A DNA stretch of 64,000 nt from Globisporangium splendens (GCA_006386115.1 VFIW01000059.1:124001-188000); one strand, 5' to 3'. Positions 1-10,948 are shown, counted from the first letter of the stretch. The notes: generated by a model not told the origin, from the letters alone. A program made the numbers and translations.

Positions 1-533
1 AGGGTCTCGGAGCTCTGGCGCTCACTGTATTGCACTGCCGCATGGCCCAGCCAAGTCCCCGCCACTTTTGGGCACGCCTTGGCACCACACGCAGTCATGG
101 ATTCATGGACTGCCGTGAGCTCCTGCGCCTGCTGTTCCTGCTTGCGCTGCTTTAGCTCCAAAAGCTGCGACTCTAGCTCTTCCACGTGTTTGTGAAGCTT
201 CAGGATCTCGATTCGATTTTGCTTTCGCGGTCGCTTGAACGAGACCTTGGGTCTATCCACCGCACGAACGATCTTCCTGCGTCGTCTTGGCTGACCAGGC
301 AGGTCGCCACTGTCTTCCACCTGGACTGTCGTGGCACCGTCGGAGAAATCTCGGCAGTCTGAGATGGGTAACGGCGCAAACGAACTCGTACAATCGGCTT
401 GCGTGTCGCATTTCAGATCGGCGGAGTCGAGGAACGCGAACGTATCTTCGAGCGTGAGCATGGACAAATCGCGGTCTCGTGGTGTCACCTCCTGTTTAAT
501 TTCTTGATGCGAGTCCATCATTGCGTGGGTCAT
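1..533 (-). CDS. Array gene 1: bZIP-like family protein, 3' part beyond window
   Basis: The reading frame is open from ATG 533 to the window edge, so only the first 177 codons are present. It begins MTHAMMDSH; in-frame ATGs at 521 and 518 are alternatives. The family box appears as LSMLTLEDTFAFLDSAD at about residues 25-41, followed by an acidic stretch. A basic region (PRKQNRIEILKL) and a heptad run (KHVEELESQLLELKQR) follow, with the usual Asn of the bZIP basic region absent. Just before the edge, AAVQYSERQSSET corresponds to the second helix of the family, so exon 1 is nearly complete. Exons 2 and 3 must lie to the left. It is separated from the rest of the array by the retroelement block. 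Confidence 0.75.
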   Translation of the reverse strand, partial: MTHAMMDSHQEIKQEVTPRDRDLSMLTLEDTFAFLDSADLKCDTQADCTSSFAPLPISDCRDFSDGATTVQVEDSGDLPGQPRRRRKIVRAVDRPKVSFKRPRKQNRIEILKLHKHVEELESQLLELKQRKQEQQAQELTAVHESMTACGAKACPKVAGTWLGHAAVQYSERQSSET

Positions 534-1690
534 GAGGACTACACAGGTGTAACTTACTCGGGAATAGAAAATTCAGAAGTGGAGAGTACCCTGTGGGACG
601 TAAAGCTGGTTGTGAGAGACCATCCTGTCTCGGAACACGACTGAGAGCCAATAATCACTCGGCTTACTCCATCGGAGCGATGATGACGCAGATGATGATG
701 CTATTACCATCACTCTGCGCGTATTAGTACAGTCGAGGTGCAAGAGACGACCGACCTCGCGCAAAGCAGGGCCGATGTGACTCAATCCACGCAAGCCAGT
801 GGCTCACCAGATAAGAAACATTGCGACGCAGGAATCTCTTTCAGAGGGCAAGAGCAATGGGGTCCATCAGACCAGACGAGAACAAAAGTGCTCTTCGCGT
901 CTTCCCTGTTTACTTAACGCCACATGACTGATTGTTGCCGACATCACTGGCTAATTTGGGTATACCGGCATCTCAATAGGCTTCCTGTCCACACACACTT
1001 TTCAGAGACTCGGACGAGATCCTCCTGATTGGTACACGGAACACGAAATTGCTGTGGCGCGTATTCACAGACAAGAGCTTACTGCTCTGTTTGCTGTTGA
1101 CGCTACACATCACATTCAGATGAAGATTGCATACTAAAACCATATTAATCTTCTTGAAAGCACCCAAATACCTTTTTACCAGCAAACATATGGTACTGGA
1201 AACAAGCTTTTTGTTGTGAAGCACCGCTGCCATCATCCCAACACCTCAATGTGAACTACGATGTCCTCCCCCACATCCGCTGCGCTCTCAACTACGCGAT
1301 CAACAATGAACCAGAGCTGCTCCAAGCCCTCGTACCCATCAAAAGCCACCTCAATCGATAGACTTAGGATCTCAGGTTATCTTAGCCAAATTACAGTGCG
1401 CGCCAATCGGCCAGCCGCATTTCGATTTTTTTAAGCCTTGAAAAAACACTGCAGAGCTGAAAACTCTGAAAGCATCATGAAAACTGGGTTATTTTGCTGC
1501 TTATTCCTGTTCACTTCCGGTCTTTCGAGCGTTTGGTGTCAAGGCACAAAATCCAAACCCTGTCAAATCCGACATCCCAAATTGCGCCACTTGGTTTGCC
1601 GCACCATGAAAAAGCGTACTTTGATCGTGATTATGCCATTTCTATAGTACGTGGACTTTTCCACCTTCACGCAGCTTTCATTTCATGCAC
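534..1690. other. Stretch with no confident gene
   Basis: Short frames only. The one segment that reads like protein is 1239-1361 on the plus strand (41 codons beginning QHLNVNYDVLPHIRCALN, ending KSHLNR and a stop), which could be the last exon of a degraded gene, but no start or acceptor supports it. The rest shows no domain, RNA or repeat that I can recognise. Confidence 0.3.
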
Positions 1691-2001
1691 ATTCGCAATC
1701 ACTTTCTTGTCTTCCGACGGTGCCAGCATGAGGCAGAGGTCCCCCTCTGTTCGGCAGCTTCACTGAACGCTTTTGCACTGACTTCCAGAATCGCATAAAA
1801 AGAACTGTTGATAAAGTTGCTGTGCTCCTTCTTTGCGCGACAATCCGTGCGATATGTCCTTTCTTTCCACATTTGTGGCACGTGGCGGTCTTCTTCCAGT
1901 TGTGTTCTGCATGTCCCTATGGTTTTTTGTGCGAGTTGCTTCTTTTCCACTTTTAGTTTTGCTGATACTTCCACTGTTGCCGGTTTGTGGGGACTAGCCA
2001 T
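1690..2001 (-). pseudogene. Retrotransposon gag relic with broken zinc knuckle
   Basis: On the minus strand 1840-1880 reads CHKCGKKGHIAR followed, after a missing base at about 1843, by a Cys codon: a CX2CX4HX4C zinc knuckle of the retroviral-type Gag family with a one-base deletion. The upstream part (MASPHKPATVEVSAKLK from 2001) is Lys-rich and the downstream part is out of frame. Such knuckles bind genomic RNA in Gag. Ty1/copia Gag is my best guess because of the CHKCGKKGHIAR pattern, but no protease or integrase survives to decide. It ends exactly where the LTR-like block of element B begins, suggesting that B inserted here. Confidence 0.55.
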
Positions 2002-2412
2002 GTAACGGGAACACCCGTTACACGGCGTACACGTGCGTTGAGGAAGCGCAGGTGAGAGGAAGGAGACAGCGGTAACGCTTGTGTCCAAAAGAAGGAAGGG
2101 AGCTTTGCGCGATAACGTGCAAAAAGAGAAGTGAATTGAAATCTTAAGGTTTGAAATGCAAATCTGATGGGTTGTTCCTACGGCGTCTTCGATTGGTAGG
2201 TAGTCGGGTGTCCAATCCGACTATCATCCAATGAGATTAAACTTTAATGGGATGTTCTTATTGGCTAAAAATGCATTGGCTAAAAATGCAAGTGGCTACA
2301 TACAGTGTTGATGGGTTAACGGGTGGGTTTGTAGAGAGTGGTAGAACCCGTGTGGGTATGACCCACACTCATTGTACTCAAGAACCCATGTAATGGGAAG
2401 CCCCATTACATC
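2001..2412 (-). repeat. LTR of Ty3/gypsy element B (3' LTR, minus orientation)
   Basis: Read on the minus strand the block starts TGTAATGGGGCTTCCC at 2412, directly after a purine-rich tract, and ends TTACA at 2001. Both ends are palindromic (TGTAATGGG/CCCATTACA at 2391-2412 and TGTAACGGG/CCCGTTACA at 2001-2022). Positions 2095-2412 recur almost identically at 11634-11933, the second LTR of the same element. This copy has a 14-base internal duplication (TTGGCTAAAAATGC) that the other lacks. The exact left end is uncertain because no target duplication was found. Confidence 0.65.
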
Positions 2413-2425
2413 ATCCTCCCGCAAA
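2413..2425 (-). other. Polypurine tract of element B
   Basis: The minus strand reads TTTGCGGGAGGATGA and then the LTR start TGTAATG. Element A has the parallel GGGAGGGATGA before its own TGTAATG at 11025. Plus-strand DNA synthesis of LTR elements is primed here. Confidence 0.6.
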
Positions 2426-2606
2426 GCGATTGGTCACGTAGAAAAGTGTACGCGACCAATCCCTCTGGATTCTTCTGTTCTTCCGTGTCCGGAAGAACTG
2501 AACGCAGGAGAGAACGCTCTGCGGGCTGGTTTGCCGAGGTGCTGCGCGCCTCAGCAGTAAAGAATAGTCCAAGCGCCGCAAATTGTACGAGGTGAGCCTC
2601 GTACAG

Positions 2607-3977
2607 ATGTCTTCGATCGACAGCGACGCTGTCGATTACGGCTCAAGTTGTGAGGAGGGAACTCCTTACAATTCTCTTTTGAAACTCACCACGGCGACTG
2701 TCGAGCGTGGTGATCGGGCGAAAGAAGCAAAGGCTTCTTCCGGAGCGAAGCGTTCATTGCCCGCGGCTCTGTTGAATGAGCCTGCGCGGAAAAAGCATCG
2801 TAAGGAAGAAGCTCCTCACGAAAAAGCGAGTGGAACCATCGCAGCGATTGACATTTCCGATGATGATGCATCGGATTGCACTGCGGTGAGGAATATCGCG
2901 CAAGGAGGATAAGCATCAGCAGATCCTGATTTGGTGAATGCTGTGAGAGGAGAATACCTCTCGCTGGACGTACCCAATGGTAAATTGGATACTGTCGACC
3001 CACTCGAGGGCTTGCTCCTCGATATGGAATCCTAGACTGATCCGCAGGTTACTGCGTCATCGGGGAATAGCATGTCGCCACGCTATCTTGCCTTTCCGGC
3101 AGAGCAAAAGGATCCAGTGACGAGTCCTTCTGAAGGGACGGATTTCATCCCTTCAAGCTGGAGCCATTTGTGGGCACCCAAACCCAGTTGGGTTCGTGCG
3201 CATCGTGGCACCAAGCATGGGGGAACTCGCGCGCTGTACGATGTGAGTGCTGTCAAGGGCGATGACTTCGTCCTTCGGCAGAACTTCCATCCAAAGGCGC
3301 GTGAGGAATTTTACATCGATTTGTTCCATTCGATGCGATTCTTCGACGGTCGGTCGAAGCTAAAGAAGTCTCACAGCGCTGAGAAACAAGCGCTGTTCCT
3401 TTCGCAAGCGTGGAGTGCCTTTGCTGCGAATTTGAACGAATACGCTGCGAATTGCATCGCTCGATTGCGAGACAATCGAGAGAAATTCCTCCGGCACAGT
3501 GCCTTTGGAAAGTTGTTGGCGATCCATGAAGACTGCATGGATCTGGGTGTTCCGTGTGGTGTCAATACCACACCGATGGGTTGTCGCATCTGCGCAGATG
3601 ATGATCCTCAGCTGACTGAGGAGGATTTGCGCGGATACAACGGAATCACGCTTCCTCACGGATTGCAAGATCGGATCCGTGAGTTGTGGAAGCGAGAGTC
3701 GATTAGCATCGACTCTCTTATTGCTGCACCAAGCCGGGAACATCGGCTTGGAGCACCGAGGCAGGCTCCCAGGTATCTCGATCTGGCGGGTAGCCCAGCC
3801 AACGAACGCGGTAAACGCGCTCCTTCTTCCCTCGCGACGATTGGTCGCGATGAGCGAGTATCTTCTCCACGATCCAGCGTTGGTTCCCCTCGGAGTCACG
3901 CAACGGGGGAGCTGGAGAAGGAAAGATCTGCTCGTAGTTTTGAGGTTCATTCTCAGAGCGATCTCTTGAGCGACTGA
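2607..3977 (+). pseudogene. Antisense gene of element B (two internal stops)
   Basis: A single plus-strand frame runs from an ATG at 2607 (or 2583) to TGA at 3977, broken only by TAA at 2910-2912 and TAG at 3033-3035. It is antisense to element B, whose pol chromodomain lies on the other strand at 3718-3903. The protein has a basic patch (ARKKHRKEEAP), acidic repeats, and a central part containing RALYDVSAV, EEFYIDLFHSM and AWSAFAANLNEY. These line up with GLYDISAI, RRFYKELFFLW and SWKTFVRLENES in the antisense protein of element A. It thus seems to be an older, decayed relative. No known domain is recognised. Confidence 0.6.
3718..3903 (-). pseudogene. Chromodomain end of element B pol
   Basis: The minus frame contains RWIVEKILAHRD, RVYRVRWLGYPPDRDTWEP and SVLQADVPGLVQQ, the classic chromodomain (beta strands, WLGYPxxxxTWEP, C-terminal helix) found at the C-terminus of integrase in chromovirus-type Ty3/gypsy elements, where it targets insertion to modified chromatin. 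The matching region of element A is at about 10425-10623. Only this end of pol survives; sequence at 3904-4049 is not recognisable and element A starts at 4050. Confidence 0.8.
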
Positions 3978-4049
3978 AGCACGCCGAGCATGGAACGAGG
4001 TTCTCCGACTTCGGACCGATCTAAGCGAGATGATCGCGAAGCACGAACG

Positions 4050-4687
4050 TGTAATGGGCTAAGGCTGCCATTACATGCAAGGTGGCTCTTTGTGTGTGTC
4101 ACACACCACCTTGTGAAAGTGCATTGTGGGTGCGAAGATATTGGGTGAAGCACATAAAAGTGATCCCCACATGCACAGGTGACGTCATCGTCTGACGTCA
4201 GAACAATCTGTGTCTGAGTTGAGTGTTGGTCGCTCGCAATCATTGAGATTCGGCGTGATTGCGCACAACAGTACTCGAGACATGTGAATGATGGTTCCTA
4301 CTTGGGGAAACAACACTGGTGACGAGACGGACGTGTCTCTACCACCTGAAGTGAGTGGCGTGAGCCAATCACTTCGCAGGGAATCTTCGCGGTACTTCAA
4401 GTTCAAGTTTCTCGAAGATCCAGTAGGTTCAACCTCAGTGTACCCAAGGTTTTATATATCAGATTCATAGGTTTTATTGTGCATGTTTAGGTTTTAGTTG
4501 TAAAACCTCTAGGATCCGTTGGGGTTCATTTACAAGTAGCGACAGGAACCATAACCTTTGCAATTCAGTTGCAAATTTTCCTCCAAGCCCTCAAGTCTTC
4601 TTCCTCCCTCCAAGTCGGGAGACGCTTCCTCTGGCACAAGCGTGTGTGCCGTGTTTGAGGGACTGTTGTGAACAGCGCCCTCTTACA
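4050..4687 (+). repeat. 5' LTR of element A
   Basis: It starts TGTAATGGGCTAAGG and ends CCTCTTACA, giving a TGTAA...TTACA terminal inverted repeat. It matches 11025-11633 closely over the first 430 bases, with a handful of substitutions, and more loosely afterwards, with small insertions, so it is an old copy. A TATA-like CACATAAAAG lies at 4151-4160. Confidence 0.85.
4180..4200. promoter_or_regulatory. Twin TGACGTCA palindromes in 5' LTR
   Basis: Two perfect 8-base TGACGTCA sites, at 4180-4187 and 4193-4200, lie 20-40 bases after the TATA-like sequence. TGACGTCA is the CRE-type palindrome bound by many bZIP dimers. Both sites are kept in the 3' LTR (11155-11162 and 11168-11175). Binding by the neighbouring array proteins is conjecture. 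Confidence 0.55.
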
Positions 4688-4689
4688 CC

Positions 4690-4705
4690 TGGTAGCACTT
4701 CGAGC
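4690..4705 (+). other. Primer binding site of element A
   Basis: TGGTAGCACTTCGAGC begins two bases after the LTR end. The TGG pairs with a tRNA 3' CCA end, as expected for reverse-transcription priming. The tRNA species was not identified. Confidence 0.55.
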
Positions 4706-4728
4706 GGTCCTTCCAACGACCCAGTGAA

Positions 4729-5855
4729 GTGAAGAGGTTTGACGACGCGGCTTTGAGCACGTCGCGCATTCCTGTCCAAGACCCTGCGAGCATCCTTGTT
4801 CGGAACATGGATGCTACAGGAACCCCACTCGGTCCAGCAGTACCGGAAACTGTCGAGTTGACTATTGAGGGTTTCCCTCACTTGTCTTCTCATGAGTGGA
4901 TGGCGCTTGAGCGCATGCGAGATGTCATCGGAGAGGCTGCTGTGGTCAGTCTGCTTGATCGACGTCTCCGGAGGACCAGAAGAGCGCGGTGGTCAGCTTT
5001 ATGCACCACGAGATCATGTCCTCCCGGAAGCAGGTCGCAACCCCTGTTTCCTCGCTCAGGACGGTGCCGCTGAAGCTTGACGTCTCTCCGTATCGCGGCG
5101 GAGAGAACGAACCCCTCTCACGATGGTTCGTCGAGTTGGATGCAGCCATCACTGCAAGACAACTGCGAGACCCTTCGCAGCAAGTGTTGTTCGCGATGTC
5201 CAACCTTGCGGGTTGTGCGAAGAGCTGGGCGTATGGCAAGCGTTTAGCGGATCTAAACTGCTTCCCCAGCTACGACCACTTCAAGACCGAACTCAAGAAG
5301 GCGTTTGAACCTCCACAGAGTGAGTTCCGTGCACGTGCCGAGTTCCTCAAGCTTCGTCAAGGCCGTTTCGACCTTCACTCGTATGCACAACGTGCTCGCT
5401 ACTTGGTGTCGAGCATCGTTGACTAGCCGATTGACGTTCCGACGCAAGTCGTGACGTTCATGACGGGTCTGAACGATGGTCCGATTCGGAACCAATTGTT
5501 CCGCGAGTACCCCAAGACGCTGGACGAAGCCATCGAACGTGCGATGCAAGAAGAGTTCAGCATGAAGCAAGCGAAGTTCCATGGGTTTGCGTCAAGACCA
5601 ATGCAGCAATCAAATGTCGTGCATGATGGTCCCGAGCCCATGGACATCTCGTACATTTCCACGCCTGGAAATGAGCGTCCTCGCAACGATGGAAAGTGTT
5701 TCCGTTGCGGGAAGCCGGGTCATATTGCTCGGAACTGCAAGGTGTCTTTGCCGGGTCGGCAAACGACACAGGGTGCTCGTTCGAACACCCACGATCGTTC
5801 TTACGGTCGTCGGTTCGAGCGGTCACCTGGACCAAAAAACGGGAATGGACAGTAG
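4729..5855 (+). pseudogene. gag: gag of element A
   Basis: The start is at about 4729 or, with a better fit, ATG 4807 (MDATGTPLGPAVP). The first frame carries EGFPHLSSHEWMALERMRD, shifts near 4960 into the frame SPEDQKSAVVSFMHHEIMSS, and then encodes the Ty3-type Gag capsid region (RWFVELDAAITARQL...KSWAYGKRL...FKTELKKAFEPP...RQGRFDLHSYAQRARYL). A TAG at 5424-5426 interrupts before PIDVPTQVVTFMTGLNDG. The zinc knuckle CFRCGKPGHIARNC lies at about 5697-5738, and the frame ends at TAG 5853-5855. Gag would package element RNA. The end overlaps the pol frame, which lies one base back, so a -1 frameshift is the likely route to Pol. Confidence 0.85.
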
Positions 5856-8800
5856 GGGCGGGGCCTCCTACTGGCCCGGAAAAGAGGACTGTGGACGTTG
5901 TGGAGACACAGGACTCTGGCCCCTATGTACATCAAGCACATGCAGTTTCCACTATGAGTGAGAAGAGTGTCAGTCAAACGTCAAGTTTGATCGTTCACAA
6001 AGTTCGTGTAGACGGTATTGCAACGCCTCTACGAGCTTTGGTTGACACTGGTGCGTCGAACAACTTTGTTCGAAATGAAGTGATCGTCAGGCATGGTGTC
6101 TTCGTGCCTGATGCGAATGAAGAGAAGACAATGGTTGTCCGGTTGGCAAATGGGTCAACTGTGAAGATGCCGAAGCGCGTGGTGCGCTTGGCAATCAAGT
6201 GTGAAGATTTCCGAGGTGAAGACGAGTTCATCTTACTCGACCTCGATGACAAGTTTGACATCATCCTGGGAATGCCGTGGTTGAAGCGTTATCAACCTAG
6301 CATTGACTGGATGAATATGAAGATCTCCGTTGGCAAGTCACGCGATGTTGACTTGTGCTGCACAACAACGGGTGAAGTGGTATGGGTGTGCACATCTGTG
6401 GAAGAGATCCCAGATGACCCTTGTGATATTGCGGTGTGCGATGGCCCCCCATGTTCACAAGTGGTACCCATTTTGGAGACGACGAACGGAGGTGGAGCAG
6501 TCAGGCGCCAGAAAAAGACTGTCTCCTTTGCCATCGACGACGACAAGGTTCGCGATGGCGTTGACGAGAGTGAATGGAAGAGGAACAAACACCCTTCCCA
6601 ACAAGACAAGAAGAAGACCAGCAAGAGAAGTGTTTCGTCAAGAGTTTTGCGTTCCCCTGATCAAGGTACAAGTGGTGATGACGAAGGGAGCGTCCAAGCA
6701 CAAGACATTCCAAGCGAGTTTGCGAATATCGCGGTCTACAATGAAGAAGGTGACGTGGATGTAATCCATCACGTGAAGATTGAAAATCCTCCAAGTTCAG
6801 TCGAAGAGTTGATTTCCTTGCCATCGATGAGCAAGAAGACACTGGAGCGCAGCCTAGCGAGAGGCGACATTGCGCAAGTGTGTGTGATCGTCGAAATGGT
6901 CGACGAAGGCTTCGTCAACACAGCATCAAGTGCGGATGCAGATGTGTTGGACGAAAAGACACGGAAGGAGAGGTTCGAGGAGCAGTCGTGGGACGCCCTC
7001 AAGACAAACCCCGTGTATGCGCTTGCCAGGGAATTTGAAGGCATTTTCCCTGACAAGGTGCCGGACGAGTTGCCATTCGACAGAGGCATTCGTCATGAGA
7101 TTGATGTACTTCCTGGCACGAAGTACTGCATCACAAGACAGTGGCCGTTGTCAAAGGAACAAGTCGAGGCAATCGACGAGTTCTTTGCACAACGTGCTAA
7201 GGCTGGTCATGTGCGAGAGAGCAAGTCTCCGCATTGCAGCCCTACTTTCTGTGCGAAAAAAGCAACTGGAGGTTGGCGCATTGTTCACGCTTTCAACAAG
7301 CTGAACGACGCGACAATTCCAGCCCAGACTCCGGTTCCACGCAAGGACATGATCCTTGATGGAATGGTTGGCAGCACCGTCTTTAGTGCTATCGATCTGA
7401 AAGATGGGTTCTGTCAGATTCGAATGCGCGAAGACGATGTCCCACTAACCGCAGTGAGTACCCCGAGTGGTATGCTGTGGGAATGGTTAGTGATGCCACA
7501 GTGACTGAAGAATGCTCCTGCGACCTTCAATCGAATGGTCACGAACGTTCTTCGTCCTCTGCGAACATTTGCACCAAGTTACTTTGACGATATTTTCGTT
7601 CATAGTAAGGCCACGAATGGGGAATCTGATGTCGATGTTCATCTCGATCATCTTCGTCAAGTTTTCCAGGTCATGCATGAGAATAAACTCTACGCAAACT
7701 TGAAGAAGTGCATGTTCTTCGCCCCCGAGATCCCTGTTCTCGGTTGTTTTGTGGGCAAGAGCGGTGTTCGAGTCGATCCGGAGAAGGTCAACGCTATTGA
7801 CGATTGGCCAGTGCCTCAGAACGTCAAACAGCTACGACAATGGTTGGGTCTAGCCAACTACTTTCACAAGTACACGCGCAATTATGCAGCGTTGGTGCAA
7901 TCCCTCACACAGCTCTTGAAGAAAGACGTTGAGTGGAAGTGGTCGAAAGACCATCAGACGGCGTTCGAAGAAGTCAAGAGGAGTCTTCGAGAAGCTCCTG
8001 TGTTGGCTCTGCCAAACCACGACAAGCCGTTCCACGTTGTCTGCGATGCGAGCGACTATGCCATCGGTTGCGCATTGATGCAACACGATGATGAGGGTCA
8101 TGAGCGAGTTGTGTCGTATCAGTCACGACAACTCCGACCCGCAGAACGGAACTACCCAGTTCACGACAAGGAACTTCTGGCGATGAAGTATTCTTTGGTC
8201 AAGTTCCGTGTGTATCTGCTTGGCGAGGAACGCTTTGCTATCTACACTGATCACGCATCTCTGCGTACGGCAGTGAAAACTCCTCATTTGTCACAAAGAA
8301 TGGCGAGATGGTTCTCCTTCTTTGCAGAGTACAACTTCGTTGTACACTACAAGCCAGGCAAGACGAACATCTTAGCCGATGCGCTGTCAAGACGTCCGGA
8401 TTACGATCCGAAGACCAAGAGTGAAGGCACAGACGGAGCGTGTCGACTCTGTGAAGATGTTCAAGCGATCGCGGTGCGAGCTGCGACTACAGTGCGAGAA
8501 GAGATTGTCGAAGGGTACAAGTCTGACGAAACATGTCAGGATTTGTTGAAGTACTTCAAGGACCCTTCAGACAAAGCACTGCAAGGTCTTCCGTCGCGCA
8601 CAAGATCGCGAGTTCACCGCTTCCGAGTACACAATGGGTTGTTGTACTATGCGGTTGAACAAGGGGATACAGCAAGGATTGTTGTTCCCAACGACGAAGG
8701 TCTGCGTCATCGACTCTTGTATGAGTACCATGACAGTCCTTCGGGTGGCCATCTCGGACGTGAGAAAACGTTTCTCAGTCTTTCCCGGGATTACTACTGG

Positions 8801-10623
8801 CCACACATGTACAAGTGGGTACGCAAGTATGTGAGGACTTGCGAGATCTGCCAACGAGTGAAACCCTCTGGTTCCACGCAGGCACCACTTCGTTCATTGG
8901 CTGTCCCATCGGACAGTTGGATGTCTGTGTGTATGGATTTCATATTCGAACTTCCAAGAGACACACACGGACGCAATGGCATCCTTGTGTTTGTGGACCG
9001 ATTCAACAAGATGGTTCATCTTGCGCCTGTTTCGGACAAGATCTCTGCTGAGAAGACTGCCAAGGTCTTTGTAGACGTCGTATTCCGTCTACACGGACTA
9101 CCAGTCGAGATCGTGTCTGACCGTGACACCCGTTTTACGTCCAAGTTCTGGCGTGCACTGTTCGGACTTCTGGACACCAAGTTGTCCATGTCAACAGCGG
9201 CACACCCTGAAACGGACGGCCAAACAGAGCGAGTGAATCGTGTCCTCGAAGACGTGTTGCGCAGCTACGCAACGTCTTTCAAAGAGTGGAGTGAATTTCT
9301 CCCTCTTGCCGAGTTTGCGTTGAACAACTCCACGCATGTCTCGACAGGTCACTCTCCATTTTATGTGAACTATGGCATTCACCCTCGAGTGCCTGCTTCC
9401 ATAATGGGTGAGGTCTCTACCTTAAGTGGGGGAGGGACTCCGGCTCATGATAACAAGCCAAAGTCGTCTTATGACCTGAATGCTGCTTCCGAGTTGAAAG
9501 CAAATTTTGACTCGACGAAACCCCTCGACGACCTAACAAGTCGTGAAGAGCAGCAAGTCGATGACTTTGTTGTGAGGAGACAAGCCGTTGTGAGGTTTGT
9601 TCGAGACGCAATCGCGAAGGCTCAGGATCTGCAAAAGGAACAAGCAGGCAAGAGCGGAAGGAAGAACGAGCAAGTTTATAAGATCAATGATCTTGTATTA
9701 CTTAGCACGGCGAACCTGCCTGAACATGCAGTGTCCACTTGGGAAGCTCAAAGCTTCTGCCAAGGTTCATTGGACCGTTCAAGGTAGTGAAATGCAATGG
9801 TGATGCCTACACGCTAGACATACCTACACGCATGCGTCTACACCCGACATTTTATGTGGGTAGACTAAAGCCTTACCTTCCAAGTGGATCTGCGGATCCT
9901 GCGAGATCTTCCGCAAACGATCGAGCTGATCGTGAAGTTTCTCCACTTGATTGCGAAGAGCAAACAGCTCATCGCTCTGGAGATTCTTCTCGGCGTACAG
10001 GAGTTGCAGGACGTCGAAGGATTGGTCCTTCACTGCCTCCAGCGCTTGAAGACGAGAATGGTACTCGCCACGAAGTACCTCGAGAGCCGAACCTGCCTCT
10101 TCCACAGAGCGCAGCAGGCGATCGTGAGCCAACTCACGAGACTTCTCGTTCTTCCGGAGCCGAACAAGTTCGTCCTGAACCTGTTGGAACCGTTCCTCGA
10201 AACGGGACTCCAAAGCCGAACACTGGGCAGAACCTTCTGTCAGATCGTCGATCTTCGACTCATGATCTGCGACAAGGTTCTCGAGACTCTCGCAGCGTTC
10301 CTCAAGTGTCGAACAACGCTGCTGCAGCGCCTCGATTTGCCCACGGTGAGCACTCTTCCACTTCCAGAGTCGCTCTATCGTTTTCGCGTTCTGCCCTACC
10401 TCCTCTGATCGATCATCAGGGAGAGCGCCGTTGGATCGTTGAGTCGATAGTAGATCATGAGGATCGATCGACTCGTCGTCGAGGAGAGAAGTCGTTGAAC
10501 CGTCAACGCTTCTACAGAATCCGGTGGCTTGGCTATCCACCGGACTCAGACACGTGGGAACCTCGAGAGACTCTTCAGTCTGATGCTCCCGACGTGGTTC
10601 ACAGCTACGAGCAGAGCTTGTAG
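5696..10623 (+). pseudogene. pol: pol of element A: protease, RT, RNase H, integrase, chromodomain
   Basis: The protease shows LVDTGASNNFV and DIILGMPWL at 6040-6290. The RT starts at about 7065 (FDRGIRHEIDVLPG) and shows GWRIVHAFNKLN and FSAIDLKDGF; TGA at 7502-7504 interrupts the MPQ-LKNAPATFNRM segment, and the catalytic YFDD is at about 7580. RNase H shows VVCDASDYAIG and YTDHASLRT. Integrase has an HHCC finger (HDSPSGGH...CEICQ) and D, D, E at CMDFIFE, VSDRDTRF and GQTERVNR. A frameshift at about 9740-9785 separates the GPY/F module (LLPRFIGPFKVVKCNGDAY). After a roughly 175-residue low-complexity linker comes the chromodomain RWIVESIVDHED...WLGYPPDSDTWEP, stopping at 10623. Linker and chromodomain are overlapped by an antisense gene. 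Confidence 0.9.
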
Positions 10624-10948
10624 TGCTCTTGCGAGCACTAGAACGACGAGAGCCAAGCTCTTTATGGTCGTTCTCGAGCGTGCCTCCTAGGTTCCCTAGC
10701 AAACGCTCGACAAGACTCTCGTTCTCGAGTCGGACAAACGTCTTCCACGACTCGAGCTTCGCTGTGCTGGACTGGCCAGGATCGTCGCTGCCGGACATCT
10801 TGCGCCAGAGGAAGAACAACTCCTTGTAGAACCGACGTCCTCCACGCTTCTTGCGAATAGCGGAGATGTCGTACAAGCCGGGAGTCGTCCGCTGCCGCTT
10901 CGGCTCGGGCTGTTCTTCGCGCTTCACTTGGTCGCTTGATCGCTTCAT
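9824..10948 (-). CDS. Intact antisense gene of element A: 374-residue coiled-coil protein
   Basis: The frame is open from ATG 10948, 77 bases inside the 3' LTR boundary, to a stop at 9824. About 325 bases lie between pol and the LTR; the remaining 800 are antisense to the pol chromodomain and linker. The N-terminus is basic (MKRSSDQVKREEQ, EPKRQR; nuclear-localisation-like), then GLYDISAI and RRFYKELFFLWRKM, a Ser-rich middle, and from about residue 190 a long heptad-patterned coiled coil (RCSTLEERCESLENLVADHE, RFEERFQQVQDELVRLRK, LRNQVEKLHDQLDRLRK). While pol is broken in four places, this frame has no stop. The function is unknown; RNA or particle binding, or control of the sense transcript, are possibilities only. 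Confidence 0.65.
   Translation of the reverse strand: MKRSSDQVKREEQPEPKRQRTTPGLYDISAIRKKRGGRRFYKELFFLWRKMSGSDDPGQSSTAKLESWKTFVRLENESLVERLLGNLGGTLENDHKELGSRRSSARKSTTSSARSCEPRREHQTEESLEVPTCLSPVDSQATGFCRSVDGSTTSLLDDESIDPHDLLSTQRSNGALPDDRSEEVGQNAKTIERLWKWKSAHRGQIEALQQRCSTLEERCESLENLVADHESKIDDLTEGSAQCSALESRFEERFQQVQDELVRLRKNEKSRELAHDRLLRSVEEAGSALEVLRGEYHSRLQALEAVKDQSFDVLQLLYAEKNLQSDELFALRNQVEKLHDQLDRLRKISQDPQIHLEGKALVYPHKMSGVDACV

Noticed and set aside
1438..1766. Two overlapping plus frames including a signal-peptide-like MKTGLFCCLFLF
   Set aside because: Too short, no cleavage-site context or domain, and overlapping the region of a minus-strand gag relic.
4185..4470. Open frames inside the LTR, repeated at 11160-11445
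   Set aside because: Both copies fall wholly within the LTR and have no motif or coding pattern; conservation is explained by the LTR repeat.
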